DNA from: Anaerolineae bacterium
Lineage (GTDB): Bacteria; Chloroflexota; Anaerolineae; Aggregatilineales; Aggregatilineaceae
Direction: 5' to 3'
DNA length: 64,000 bases
NCBI GenBank assembly: GCA_016930015.1
Contig: JAFGHR010000021.1
Location: 47,753-111,752 of the forward strand
Below the pieces are notes generated by a model that saw nothing but the letters and a program-made list of their open reading frames with translations, did no database searches and was not told the DNA's origin. Shown here piece by piece: positions 9,780 through 18,506 of the stretch; within the stretch, counting starts at the first letter, position 1, and each line of letters opens with the position of its first letter. Both the position numbers and the translations under genes were made by a program.

Positions 9780-11018
9780 ATGTTGGTCGAACGGATTCAT
9801 CGTATGACAACGGAAAAACTCTATTATACCGATTCATATACCACCACATTTGACGCCCAGATCATTGCACGCACAACCGAAACGAACAGGCCCGCCGTGA
9901 TCCTGGACCGGACGTTTTTTTACCCGACCAGCGGCGGCCAACCACATGATACCGGCCACCTGAACGAGTTGCCGGTGGTGGATGTTGTGATCCGCGAAAG
10001 TGACGAGGCGGTGCTGCACGTCCTGGAAACTGAACCGGCCAACGATACTGTCACCGGCCAGATCAACTGGGCGCGGCGCTTCGACCATATGCGGCACCAC
10101 ACCGGGCAGCACATTCTCTCGCAGGCGTTTGTCCGGGTGATCCGGGCTGAAACGGTGGGGTTTCACCTCAGCCCCGACAGCGTGACGATTGACTTGAACG
10201 TGGGCAAAATCAAAGCGGCAGCAGTTGATGACGCCGAAACCCTGGCAAACCAGATCGTGGCCGAAAACCGCCCGGTGCGCGCCTGGTTCCCCGCTCAAGA
10301 CGAACTGGCCGACCTGAGCTTGCGCAAAGTGCCCGATGTCACCGGCAGGTTCCGCGTGGTGGATATCGACGGCTTCGACATAACCGCCTGCGGCGGCACA
10401 CATGTAACCCGTACCGGCGAGATCGGCTTGATCAAAGTGCTGCGCGTGGATAAACGCGGCGAGTATGTGCGGGTTGAATTCCGCTGCGGGGAGCGGGCGC
10501 TGCTGGATTACCGCCAGAAAAACGCGCTCATGAACCAGCTCGCCGCCGACTTGACCGTTGGCTACTGGGAAGTTCCCGACGCGTTGGACCGTTTGCGAGC
10601 CGAAAACAAAGCGCTGCGCCGTGACCTGCGCGCCCAGCATGAAATCATACTCAAGGCTGAGGCTGACAGTTTGTGGCAAGCCGCCGATCAGCGGGACGGT
10701 TTCCGCCTGGTGGTCCAGGCATTCGAAAACCGCGACACAGCCGAGATTCGCCAGATCGCACAACATCTGATCAGCAATCCGGCGACCGTGGTTGTGCTCG
10801 GTGCCGCCGGATCAAAGGCGCAGCTTATCGCCGCCCGGTCGGATGATTTGACGGTTGATATGGTCCCCGCGCTCAAGGCCGGGCTGGCCGTGTGGCATGT
10901 GGATCGTGGGGGTGGCCGCCCCTCGTTTGCGCAAGGCGGCGGCGCACCAGCCAATCTGAACGAGGTCAACACGGCCCTGCAAACCGCCGTTAAGACCATC
11001 CAAACCACAATGACCTGA
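9780..11018 (+). CDS. Alanyl-tRNA editing protein, AlaX-L type (with DHHA1 domain)
   Basis: Trans-editing hydrolase that removes Ser or Gly mischarged on tRNA-Ala. 412 aa. The N-terminal beta-barrel corresponds to the glycine-rich part of AlaRS (FYPTSGGQPHDTG), followed by the zinc editing domain with HHTGQHILSQAF (His-x3-His) and CGGTHV, giving the four expected metal ligands. A short coiled coil (about 275-300) leads into a C-terminal DHHA1 domain ending in GGGRPSFAQGGG. Start may be 9780 (AGG 7 nt upstream) or an in-frame ATG at 9804. An extended -10-like TGTTAGAAT lies around 9707-9715. The MBL-fold gene follows 25 bp downstream. Confidence 0.92.
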   Translation: MLVERIHRMTTEKLYYTDSYTTTFDAQIIARTTETNRPAVILDRTFFYPTSGGQPHDTGHLNELPVVDVVIRESDEAVLHVLETEPANDTVTGQINWARRFDHMRHHTGQHILSQAFVRVIRAETVGFHLSPDSVTIDLNVGKIKAAAVDDAETLANQIVAENRPVRAWFPAQDELADLSLRKVPDVTGRFRVVDIDGFDITACGGTHVTRTGEIGLIKVLRVDKRGEYVRVEFRCGERALLDYRQKNALMNQLAADLTVGYWEVPDALDRLRAENKALRRDLRAQHEIILKAEADSLWQAADQRDGFRLVVQAFENRDTAEIRQIAQHLISNPATVVVLGAAGSKAQLIAARSDDLTVDMVPALKAGLAVWHVDRGGGRPSFAQGGGAPANLNEVNTALQTAVKTIQTTMT

Positions 11019-11043
11019 CGACGACAGATAGAGGGGTTGTATT

Positions 11044-11913
11044 GTGCAAGAACTAGCTCCCAATGTATTTGTTGAAACCGGCTTCCGGCGTGTGAATGTA
11101 GGCGCCATCTTGACGGATGACGGCTTTGTGTTGATCGACACGCCGCCGTACCCGATCGATGCCATCCAGTGGCGTGATATGTTAGCCGACCTGTCGGAGA
11201 AGCCTATCCTGGCGATTGTGAACACAGACTACCACCGCGACCGGATCATCGGCAACTGCTGGTTTGGTACGCGCGTAGTCGTCAGCCACTCCGAAGCCAT
11301 TTCTTATATTCAAAACCTGCCGTCGTCGTTTCTGGATTCGGCGGTCGAAACCCTGACCAGCAGTTCGCCCGAACGTAATTCGTTTGTGGGCATGCGCTTG
11401 ATCACGCCGACAATTGGTTTCGACCGGCGTATGCAGCTTCGTTATGGACGGCGCACGATCCCGCTGCTGGCCATGCCCGGACCTACTGCCGGGAGCATTT
11501 GGGTCCACCTGTCTGAACAGCGTATCGTGTTTACGGGTGACAGCGTGATCGCCAACCAACACCCATACATCTCTGGCCCGCACACCAAAAGCTGGCTTGA
11601 CAACCTGACTCTGCTGCGCCGGGCCCGTTTTTCAGCCGAGATCATCGTGTCCGGTCGCGGAACACTCACCAGCAAAAGCGCCACCGAGCCGATTTCGAAC
11701 TACCTACGCCTGGCACGGCGGCGGGTTTTTAGCCTGTATCGCGCAGGCCATCCACGCGCGGATACGGCAGCACTGGTGCCCGAACTGCTGGATATGTTCC
11801 CGTATGCCGAGGAGAATATCGACATTGTCCAGCGCCGTATCAAAACGGGCCTCGATCGTATCTATGAAGAGTTTAAAGCGGGCGAAAAAACCAACGACAT
11901 CGCCCCAAAATAG
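11044..11913 (+). CDS. MBL-fold protein lacking the metal ligands
   Basis: Metallo-beta-lactamase fold, 289 aa, GTG start with AGAGGGG upstream. Fold landmarks are clear: a strand-turn opening with GAILTDDGFVLIDTPP, then the positions of the metal motifs. Where active enzymes read HxHxDH this protein has DYHRDR (62-67), keeping one His and the Asp; the PGHT motif is PGPT (145-148); FTGD (163-166) is kept; the last GHG-type motif is SGRG (203-206). Four of five expected histidines are thus replaced, which argues against a dinuclear zinc site. It may be a non-catalytic scaffold or bind something else. It follows the AlaX gene at 25 bp and is probably cotranscribed. Confidence 0.75.
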   Translation: MQELAPNVFVETGFRRVNVGAILTDDGFVLIDTPPYPIDAIQWRDMLADLSEKPILAIVNTDYHRDRIIGNCWFGTRVVVSHSEAISYIQNLPSSFLDSAVETLTSSSPERNSFVGMRLITPTIGFDRRMQLRYGRRTIPLLAMPGPTAGSIWVHLSEQRIVFTGDSVIANQHPYISGPHTKSWLDNLTLLRRARFSAEIIVSGRGTLTSKSATEPISNYLRLARRRVFSLYRAGHPRADTAALVPELLDMFPYAEENIDIVQRRIKTGLDRIYEEFKAGEKTNDIAPK

Positions 11914-12321
11914 CGTGACTGCCAACAGCCCAGGCCGGTTGCACCAGATGATCAAAACACACCACCATCACCGCGCAAGTCAGCGCTTTCGCCTGGGCAC
12001 GCTATTTTGATAAGCGTACTCCCCTACCCGATTTGCACCCTCATACGCAGCGTGCGCGTTATCGTGTGCGTCACCTGGCCGACCATACATTCCTGAAACG
12101 CCGTCCAACTGCCGGATTCCTGGCAGCGTCGGCCTGGCGGAATTCACACAGGATATGGTGTGGTCTGATACCGAGTAAAAAAGTATAAAATGCATTAATA
12201 TGCGCACCACCACCAGGGTTTAGTGTATAATAATCTTACTTTGGCAAACTCCTTTAACGTCTCGCGTGTCAGGTTGCCAATCACAGTTGACATAACCGCC
12301 GCGTTGATAGGTCAGAACAAC
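11914..12321. other. Intergenic region with candidate promoter elements
   Basis: About 400 bp without a convincing gene. A TATAAT (12226-12231) and a TATAAA (12184-12189) could serve the kinase gene downstream, but no good -35 lies at the right distance from either. No tRNA or strong terminator hairpin was seen. Confidence 0.4.
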
Positions 12322-13446
12322 ATGCCTGAAACAACCATCCTATTCGTCGAAGACAATGAAGACCTGCGCGAGAATGCGGCATTGGTGCTCAGTCTTGAAG
12401 GATATACCGTGCAACTGGCCAGCGATGGTCAGGAAGCGCTTGAAATCCTTGACACGGGGATCATGCCCCACCTCATTGTCAGCGACATTATGATGCCGCG
12501 CATGGATGGTTATGAGTTTTTTAAAGCCGTGCGGCGGCGCGCGCATTTGCGCGGTGTGCCGTTCATCTTTCTAACCGCACGCGGATCACGGCGTGATATC
12601 TCGACCGGTAAACTGCTGGGTGTTGACGATTACCTGGTCAAGCCATTCGATCCTGAAGATTTTTTGATCGCGGTTCAAAACAAAATTCAGCGCGCCGCCG
12701 ATATGCGTGCCCAGGCTGCCGAAAGCCTGAACGAAGCCCGCCGTTTGTTGGTGCAGCTTTTATCACACGAGCTGCGCACCCCGCTCACCTACGTCACCGG
12801 GGGCTTCGCGCTGCTGGCCGAAGAGTTGGAAGGGACCACTGCTGATGATATCCGCATCAGCCTGGCATTGATCCAGAGCGGCACCCAGCGACTCAACCGG
12901 CTGGCCGAACAAATGGTGCTCTACTCTGAGATTATGAGCGAGTTTATCAATCACCAGATCGAACAGTCCTGCGAAAACTGGGAACTGGAAACCCTGTTGG
13001 CCGATGCGCTTAATGAACTGAACGATTTAACTCAAGAACACAATACGTCATTTCGGCACATCATGCCCGAAAACGATCAAGTGGTTGTGCGTGGCGCAAA
13101 AGACCTGCTTGTCAGGGCCATTAGCGAAGTGCTGCGTAACGCGATCCAGTATTCACCAGAGGGCGCCCAGGTTGATTTGATCATCGAGCAGCAGGACAAC
13201 TATGGTGTGCTGACCATAGTCGATCAGGGCATGGGTATACCAGCCGATAAACAAGAAACGATCTGGGATGTTTTGATCCAGGTTGGCCGTGAGCGTACCG
13301 AACAACAAGGCGCAGGCATGGGGCTGCCGATTGCCAAGGGGATTATGACCGCCCACAATGGTGACGTGCATCTATACAGTGTTCCGAATGAAGGAACCAA
13401 GGTGTCGCTTACATTTCCGCTGGCAGCACCGTCAACAAGTGAGTGA
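12322..13446 (+). CDS. Hybrid response regulator / sensor histidine kinase
   Basis: Cytoplasmic phosphorelay protein, 374 aa, with an N-terminal receiver domain (acidic pair in LFVEDNED, phospho-acceptor Asp55 in IVSDIMMPRMDGY, Lys107 in VKPFD). A HisKA domain follows with His149 in LLSHELRTPL, and a C-terminal HATPase domain has the N box (EVLRNAIQYSP), G1 box (DQGMGIP) and GAGMGLPIAKG. There is no membrane segment or PAS domain, so it probably takes its input from a partner kinase phosphorylating the receiver. The ATG at 12322 starts directly at the receiver; an upstream in-frame GTG would add 33 unconserved residues over a TATAAT. It converges with fabL, one base apart. Confidence 0.93.
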   Translation: MPETTILFVEDNEDLRENAALVLSLEGYTVQLASDGQEALEILDTGIMPHLIVSDIMMPRMDGYEFFKAVRRRAHLRGVPFIFLTARGSRRDISTGKLLGVDDYLVKPFDPEDFLIAVQNKIQRAADMRAQAAESLNEARRLLVQLLSHELRTPLTYVTGGFALLAEELEGTTADDIRISLALIQSGTQRLNRLAEQMVLYSEIMSEFINHQIEQSCENWELETLLADALNELNDLTQEHNTSFRHIMPENDQVVVRGAKDLLVRAISEVLRNAIQYSPEGAQVDLIIEQQDNYGVLTIVDQGMGIPADKQETIWDVLIQVGRERTEQQGAGMGLPIAKGIMTAHNGDVHLYSVPNEGTKVSLTFPLAAPSTSE

Positions 13447-13447
13447 T

Positions 13448-14227
13448 CTAAAAACCCAGTGATGCCCCGCCGTCGATCAAAATAGTCTGCCCCCGAATCA
13501 TAAATGCCTCTGGCGAGCACAAAAAAGCCACCACGTTAGCGATATCATCCGGCGTCAGCACTTGCCCGGCAGGAGTCCGCGCCAGGGCATAGGCAAATCG
13601 TGCTTCGAAATGCTCACGCATGCCAGGGAAATGTTGTAACGCGTCGGTGCGCACCATCCCGGCAGAAATCGCGTTCACGACAATCTTCATGGGGGCCAGT
13701 TCAACCGCCAGGTAACGAGTCACAGCCTCTAGCGCGGCTTTGGACGCCCCTACAACCACGTATTCGGGCAGCACACGCTGCGCCCCAATACTCGATACAT
13801 TCACGATCGCGCCGCCGCCGCGTGCCTGCATGATGGGCGCCGCACGCTGCGCCAGAAACAACGCCGCCCGCGCATTGATGTTCAGCGTCCAGTCCCATCC
13901 CTTAACACGCTGCTCCATGACCGCGCGGTTGTACCCCGACGCGGCGTTATGTACCAGCACGTCCAGGCCCCCCAACATGTGCGCCGTCGTATCCACCAGG
14001 CGCTCGATATCCTCCGGGCTGCCCACATCGGCCCGGATGACATGCGCTCGCTGGCCTAACGCACGGATCGCCTCGGCGGTTTCCTCAGCAGGTTCGCGGT
14101 TGCGGAAATAATTAACGACCACATCCGCGCCTTCGGACGCAAACCGCAGCGCAATTGTTTTACCGATACCGCGCCCGCTGCCCGTCACCAGCGCGACTTT
14201 GCCTGCAAAACGGTCTGTGTGCTGCAT
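13448..14227 (-). CDS. fabL: Enoyl-ACP reductase III (FabL-type SDR)
   Basis: NADPH-dependent short-chain dehydrogenase for the last reduction of the fatty-acid elongation cycle. 259 aa. Start ATG at 14227 is preceded by AAAGGGGAGC. The N-terminal cofactor motif is TGSGRGIG. The body closely follows Bacillus FabL as remembered: GYNRAVMEQRVKGWDWTLNI, ASKAALEAVTRYLAVELAP and MIRGQTILIDGG. The FabL/InhA-type Tyr/Lys active-site region is VVVGASK, as in FabL rather than the YxxxK of ordinary SDRs. No other fab gene is adjacent. The gene reads towards the hybrid kinase and is followed by it tail to tail. Confidence 0.85.
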   Translation of the reverse strand: MQHTDRFAGKVALVTGSGRGIGKTIALRFASEGADVVVNYFRNREPAEETAEAIRALGQRAHVIRADVGSPEDIERLVDTTAHMLGGLDVLVHNAASGYNRAVMEQRVKGWDWTLNINARAALFLAQRAAPIMQARGGGAIVNVSSIGAQRVLPEYVVVGASKAALEAVTRYLAVELAPMKIVVNAISAGMVRTDALQHFPGMREHFEARFAYALARTPAGQVLTPDDIANVVAFLCSPEAFMIRGQTILIDGGASLGF

Positions 14228-14310
14228 AGTGCTCCCCTTTTTGCCAGGCCGTATGGGCACGTGTGCGATGAACAGCTTCGATTTCAGGCCAACCTGCCAA
14301 CACGGCTTGA

Positions 14311-15123
14311 TCACAATGAGTGGATAGTTACCCGGTCCAGTGCGAACCACTGCGGTTCATCCGTTGTGAGCACGCCAAACTTAAAGTGACCCTGCGGCGT
14401 CACAACCGCGTACTGATTATCGATCCACGCGATAAAACCGAGCGGTCCGCGCGGCGCAGTGGGTGCCACGTGCACCGGCTGGCCGTCAACTCGAAAACAT
14501 ACTGAATCCGGCAGCCAGTCCAGTTCGTATGTATGCGGCTCCGACAAATCAACGCTAAGCTGTGCCTCGGACACGCCGAGCGCCCATTGGCCGACCGGCC
14601 ACAGCCGCCGGTACACAACCGGCACACGCATCAGCGCAAAACCCAGCGGCGCGACAGGTGCCATCAGCCAAAAGCGCAGGCGGCTGGCGTCGATGGTGGC
14701 CGCTTTCCACCCATAACCCGGTACACCGCATGCCAGAGCCATGTTATTGGGCGGCGATCCGAAAAAAAACCATACCGCACGCGGCAAACGCGGCAGCCCG
14801 CGCTGTACCGGCACAAATGGCTCGTTCCAGAAGCCAAATCCGGCTGTGCCCCGCAAGCGTTCGGTGGTGTGCGATGCCCAGGCGCGAACCGTCAAACGCA
14901 ATGGGGGGCGCCACGGGAACGCCCGCCTGGGCAGCCCCTGGTAATCGGTAATTTGAGCATCATTGTAACGGCAAGTGTCGCTCGGATCGAGCACACACCG
15001 CAGCACGCCGTCCGCCTGGTTCAACCGGCCCGTGCCGATGGCCATCGGCTTCCAGCACGCGCACACGTCAGCAGATTCAAACGTATCCGTGCGCACGAGT
15101 CGGCCAGGAGGCGGCGTGTTCAT
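14311..15123 (-). CDS. Hypothetical protein with concanavalin A/GH16-like beta fold
   Basis: 270 aa, not recognised with certainty. The run of short beta strands, many Trp and Tyr, and the late segment YELDWLPDSVCFRVDGQPV resemble the second sheet of GH16/laminarinase-like jelly rolls, where the text is Y-x-(I/L)-x-W-x-P-x-x-(I/V)-x-(F/W)-x-V-D-G. The catalytic ExDxxE of GH16 is not seen, so a binding or structural role is more likely. No signal peptide is visible at the annotated start. It ends 83 bp before the fabL start and begins 6 bp after the HAD gene stop, so it is probably in an operon with the HAD hydrolase (HAD, this gene, fabL order on the minus strand). Confidence 0.6.
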   Translation of the reverse strand: MNTPPPGRLVRTDTFESADVCACWKPMAIGTGRLNQADGVLRCVLDPSDTCRYNDAQITDYQGLPRRAFPWRPPLRLTVRAWASHTTERLRGTAGFGFWNEPFVPVQRGLPRLPRAVWFFFGSPPNNMALACGVPGYGWKAATIDASRLRFWLMAPVAPLGFALMRVPVVYRRLWPVGQWALGVSEAQLSVDLSEPHTYELDWLPDSVCFRVDGQPVHVAPTAPRGPLGFIAWIDNQYAVVTPQGHFKFGVLTTDEPQWFALDRVTIHSL

Positions 15124-15129
15124 CAGATT

Positions 15130-15741
15130 CTACCCGGCAGTCGTTTCGAACAAACGCAGCAGTTCGGCCTGGATATCTGTTTCAGGCCGGTACAGGATGG
15201 CGTGAATACCGAGCGCCTCCGCGCTGTGGATATTCGCCGCGAGATCGTCAATACACACGGCCTCGAACGGTGCGATCTTCAGCGCTCGTAACGCAACACG
15301 ATAGGCGGTGGGGTCGGGTTTCATGACGCCGATCTTGGCCGAGATCAACACCTGGTCAAAGAGCGTGTTTATGTCCAACTCGCGCAGCTTGGCTTCGAGT
15401 TGAAGGCTGTCATTGCTCAACAGCACAACCGGGTATCCCTGCTCTTTTAACGCACGGATCAGGTCAATCAGGTCATCGTTGAGACGATCACCGCTGAAAT
15501 AATCGCGGCGCAAGTCATCCATGTTATCGGGTGTGGTGTACAGCAGTTCGGCAACACCTTTCCAGTAAGCATCGTTAGAGATGCGTCCCAGTTGAACCTG
15601 AACCCAAATGTCACTCTGGTGAACAGCGCGTTCTACGCTGCCCGGCGGCAGTCCAAGCCGTTGATCCCAGGCAAGGCGCGGGCCGGGGTCTTCTGTGCGC
15701 ATGATCACGCCGCCAAAGTCGAAGATCAATCCTTTTATCAT
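15130..15741 (-). CDS. HAD-superfamily hydrolase, subfamily IA
   Basis: Small-molecule phosphatase or related hydrolase, 203 aa. Motif I is IFDFGGVIM (the second acid is replaced by Gly, as in the YihX/epoxide-hydrolase-like branch). Motif II is VVLLSNDS, motif III the Lys in LISAKIGVMKPD, and motif IV CIDDLAANIHSAEALG. The cap is a short helical insertion between motifs I and II, typical of type IA. Start at 15741 has GGAAG upstream. It heads a minus-strand run with the GH16-like hypothetical and fabL and is divergent from the BrkB gene. Substrate unknown. Confidence 0.9.
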   Translation of the reverse strand: MIKGLIFDFGGVIMRTEDPGPRLAWDQRLGLPPGSVERAVHQSDIWVQVQLGRISNDAYWKGVAELLYTTPDNMDDLRRDYFSGDRLNDDLIDLIRALKEQGYPVVLLSNDSLQLEAKLRELDINTLFDQVLISAKIGVMKPDPTAYRVALRALKIAPFEAVCIDDLAANIHSAEALGIHAILYRPETDIQAELLRLFETTAG

Positions 15742-15823
15742 CGGGCTTCCATGTATAATCTCATTCCGCCAGCAGATAGGCTATAATCTTACCATAAGCC
15801 CGGAAAAAACTGAGCAGTCATTC

Positions 15824-16765
15824 GTGACAACACCACCTGTAGAAAACGTCCCGACAACAACCCCAGCCCCAGTCAAACACACGCTGCGGTTTTACCAGCG
15901 CTGGTGGATTTTGGCGAACGCGATGACAGACGGCCTGTTGCAATATCTCTGGCAGGCCATTTATCGTTTTTCCAAACACGGCACACGTGAAGCAGCCGCC
16001 CTGTCATATTACGGACTGTTTTCGCTGTTCCCACTCATGCTGCTGCTGATCGTGGTGATCGGGACCATTTTAGGACCGGCTGCCGCTCGCAGCCAGATTG
16101 ACGATGGGCTGCGATTGTTTTTGCCCAAAACAACGGCTGAGTTCCTGCAAGATAACATCGCTGAGGCGCTTGAACAGCGCAGTTCGTTCGGGATTGTCGC
16201 GGGTATCATGCTGCTGTGGTCGTCATTGGGGCTGTTCTCTAACCTGTCGTCAGCGCTCAGCCGCACATTCCGCGACGAAAAAGGCCCCAATACGTGGCAG
16301 TCCCGGCTGATCGGCATGGGCATGATGATCGCGCTGGCGTTGCTGCTGGTGGCATCATTAGCCAGCACCCTGCTGTTCCGGCTGATGGACCTGTTGTTCT
16401 TTTTCCAGGCGACATCGTGGCTCACCATGGGCGCCTTGATCATTCCCCTGAGCGCGAGCGTGGCTATTTTTGCGTTCCTGTACCGCTTTATTCCCCGGCG
16501 GCGCGTGCGTTGGGACGCGATCTGGGTAGCGGCGTTCCTGGCCGGGGGCGCCTGGGAGATCGCCAAGCGCGGGTTTGGCTGGTACCTGGATAACCTGGCA
16601 TCGTACAGCCTGGTGTATGGCTCAGTGGCGACGGTGATCGTGCTGATGTTGTGGATTTACGTATCCGTGATCATCATCCTGTTGGGCGCGGAAATCTGCG
16701 CCGGGCTGGATGACTGGATGAATCGAAAGTCGGTGCAGGACCTCGACGTGCCCTACACCGACTGA
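15824..16765 (+). CDS. YihY/BrkB family inner-membrane protein
   Basis: Polytopic membrane protein of the YihY/BrkB (formerly 'ribonuclease BN') family, function not established. 313 aa from the GTG at 15824; a short Pro/Thr-rich cytoplasmic N-tail precedes the first core helix. Family landmarks are REAAALSYYGLFSLFPL, then six hydrophobic segments between about residues 65 and 290, and GSVATVIVLMLWIYVSVIIILLGAEI near the end (shown here only as landmark fragments GSVATVIVLMLWIY and LLGAEI). A TATAAT (15782-15787) sits 36 bp upstream. Earlier in-frame starts overlap the divergent HAD gene and are unlikely. Confidence 0.88.
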   Translation: MTTPPVENVPTTTPAPVKHTLRFYQRWWILANAMTDGLLQYLWQAIYRFSKHGTREAAALSYYGLFSLFPLMLLLIVVIGTILGPAAARSQIDDGLRLFLPKTTAEFLQDNIAEALEQRSSFGIVAGIMLLWSSLGLFSNLSSALSRTFRDEKGPNTWQSRLIGMGMMIALALLLVASLASTLLFRLMDLLFFFQATSWLTMGALIIPLSASVAIFAFLYRFIPRRRVRWDAIWVAAFLAGGAWEIAKRGFGWYLDNLASYSLVYGSVATVIVLMLWIYVSVIIILLGAEICAGLDDWMNRKSVQDLDVPYTD

Positions 16766-16807
16766 TCTGGTGATTCAGGTCATTCACCGGGCTAACTCTC
16801 ACCCGGC

Positions 16808-17608
16808 TTATTCGCGGGTCAGGACGTACACCAGCCCGTCATACCGTGGATCGAACGGTTCCCCGGTACAGTTGTTGTACCGACCGCACACAGTCAACCC
16901 TACCTGAGCAAACAGCGATGCCATTTCTTGCTGTGACGGCCACCATATCTGCCGCCGGTACTCGCTGCGCCGGTGCTGCGGGCCAAAGATCACCGTCTGT
17001 GTTTCGGCCAACCGCTGCTGAACGTTAAACCGCTGCCGGAAAATCGCCGCGCCGCCGTCCCATTCATCCCAATGTTGGGAGCGTTCGGGCAGTTCGGGGG
17101 TCCAGTCATCGGTGCCGAACAGCAGCCGGCCACCGGGTCGCAGCAGGTTAGACACGTTCCACAGCGCCTCTAACGTCTGCTCGCGGTTGGCGAACCACGT
17201 TAGAAAGTTACCGCAAAACTGGGCGATCGCGTCGAAGGGACCGCGCAGCGGCGGGTTAGCCAGGTCAGCCTCAACCCAGTTGACGGCCAACCGGTGCCGG
17301 CGGGCGTTATAACGTGCCAGCGCCAGCAGATCGTGTGACAGGTCCAGCCCGGTGACAGCTAACCCGTAGTTGGCCAGGGCCAGGCTGTGACGGCCCCACC
17401 CGCATCCCAGGTCTAACACGCGGTCACCGGCACGCAGCTTGAGCTGCGTGATCGAAAACTGGACTTCGGTTTCTGTACTCTGTGCCCATGTGCCGGGTTC
17501 ACCACTCGTGATCATCTGGCGGGCCCATCCCGCCGCGATCTGGCGATACCAGGCGTTATTGTCAATCCGGTCTATCGTGACAGCTTTCACGTCCATGATA
17601 GGGTTCAC
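16808..17608 (-). CDS. Class I SAM-dependent methyltransferase
   Basis: Rossmann-fold methyltransferase, 266 aa. The GTG at 17608 is chosen because AGGAG lies 8 nt upstream; a longer frame exists but has no SD. Motif I is VLDLGCGWGRHSLALA, motif II the acidic GLDLS, and motif IV AIAQFCGNFLTWF. Target unknown; the long substrate region after motif IV (GGAAIFRQRFNVQQRL) is of the small-molecule methyltransferase type. It lies 53 bp downstream of the ABC-2 permease on the same strand and may belong to that transcription unit. Confidence 0.88.
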   Translation of the reverse strand: MNPIMDVKAVTIDRIDNNAWYRQIAAGWARQMITSGEPGTWAQSTETEVQFSITQLKLRAGDRVLDLGCGWGRHSLALANYGLAVTGLDLSHDLLALARYNARRHRLAVNWVEADLANPPLRGPFDAIAQFCGNFLTWFANREQTLEALWNVSNLLRPGGRLLFGTDDWTPELPERSQHWDEWDGGAAIFRQRFNVQQRLAETQTVIFGPQHRRSEYRRQIWWPSQQEMASLFAQVGLTVCGRYNNCTGEPFDPRYDGLVYVLTRE

Positions 17609-17661
17609 GACTAGACTCCTCTCTCTGACAACACGGGCAGGCAATGACATCATGAGTTCTC

Positions 17662-18492
17662 TCAGCCGCTGCGTTTAAGCTTACCCGTGCGTTTGGTATA
17701 CCGTTCTGCCCGCTGGAACAGATAGATGCCCAGCGGCAGCATCACCAGGCCCATTAACAACAGGGGCCACACGAAACTTGTCAGTTCTTTGTCCACAGTT
17801 CCCGGCAGCAGCGCCGCCCGCATACCTTCTAGCACATAGGTCGCGGGTGAAAAACGCGCCAGGACTTGCAGCCATTTCGGCAGTACGCTAATCGGGTAGT
17901 AGATGCCGGACACCAGCAGGAAAAACGCCTGCACGATGTTGGTCATCTGCGCGCCGCGTTCCGGGTAGAGTAGTGGCAAGATCGATGCGACCACACCAAT
18001 GCCCACAAACGACAGGCTGCCGACCAGCAAAATGAGTGTTGCGCTGACAAGGTCTGCCTCACTGAAATCCAACTCAAAGAACGATGCCACAACTGCCCCA
18101 ATGATTACGGTGAAGATCAGGCTGTAGATAATCGCAAACACGGTCTGCCCCAGCATCTGGTTAAAACGCCGAACCGGGGCCATAAACGTGTACTCGATGG
18201 TGCCTTCCCACCGTTCCCAGGCGATCATCTCGCTGATGTTGTTAAAAATGCTGGCCAAAAACCGCCATACGAGCGTTCCGATCAACAGGTAGGTAATCAA
18301 GAAGTCCGTGTCGATATCGGTTTGGCCGGTGATCTCGCCTGCGCCCGCGCCGATGAACGTCACCGAGAGCGCATTGGCGATCGAGTAGGCCAGCCAGACA
18401 ACTTCCCAGCCCCAGTAACGTTTAACCAGGTTGAAGTTACGGGCTATGAAAGCGTAGGACTGGCGAAATTCGAGTTGAAGCCCTTTAATCAC
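17662..18492 (-). CDS. ABC-2 type transporter permease
   Basis: Membrane half of a DrrAB-like exporter, 276 aa with about six hydrophobic segments and the ABC-2 signature region near the C-terminus (FLLVSGIYYPISVLPKWLQ, then FSPATYVLEGMRAAL). The GTG start at 18492 has AAAGGGGA upstream. It lies 14 bp after the ATPase gene on the minus strand. The substrate could be a polyketide, lipid or polysaccharide; nothing nearby decides. Confidence 0.9.
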   Translation of the reverse strand: MIKGLQLEFRQSYAFIARNFNLVKRYWGWEVVWLAYSIANALSVTFIGAGAGEITGQTDIDTDFLITYLLIGTLVWRFLASIFNNISEMIAWERWEGTIEYTFMAPVRRFNQMLGQTVFAIIYSLIFTVIIGAVVASFFELDFSEADLVSATLILLVGSLSFVGIGVVASILPLLYPERGAQMTNIVQAFFLLVSGIYYPISVLPKWLQVLARFSPATYVLEGMRAALLPGTVDKELTSFVWPLLLMGLVMLPLGIYLFQRAERYTKRTGKLKRSG

Positions 18493-18506
18493 CGCTGTCC
18501 CCTTTC

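Noticed and set aside
12223..12321. Earlier GTG start for the hybrid kinase
   Set aside because: It would put the start inside a TATAAT and adds 33 residues before a receiver that normally begins at once.
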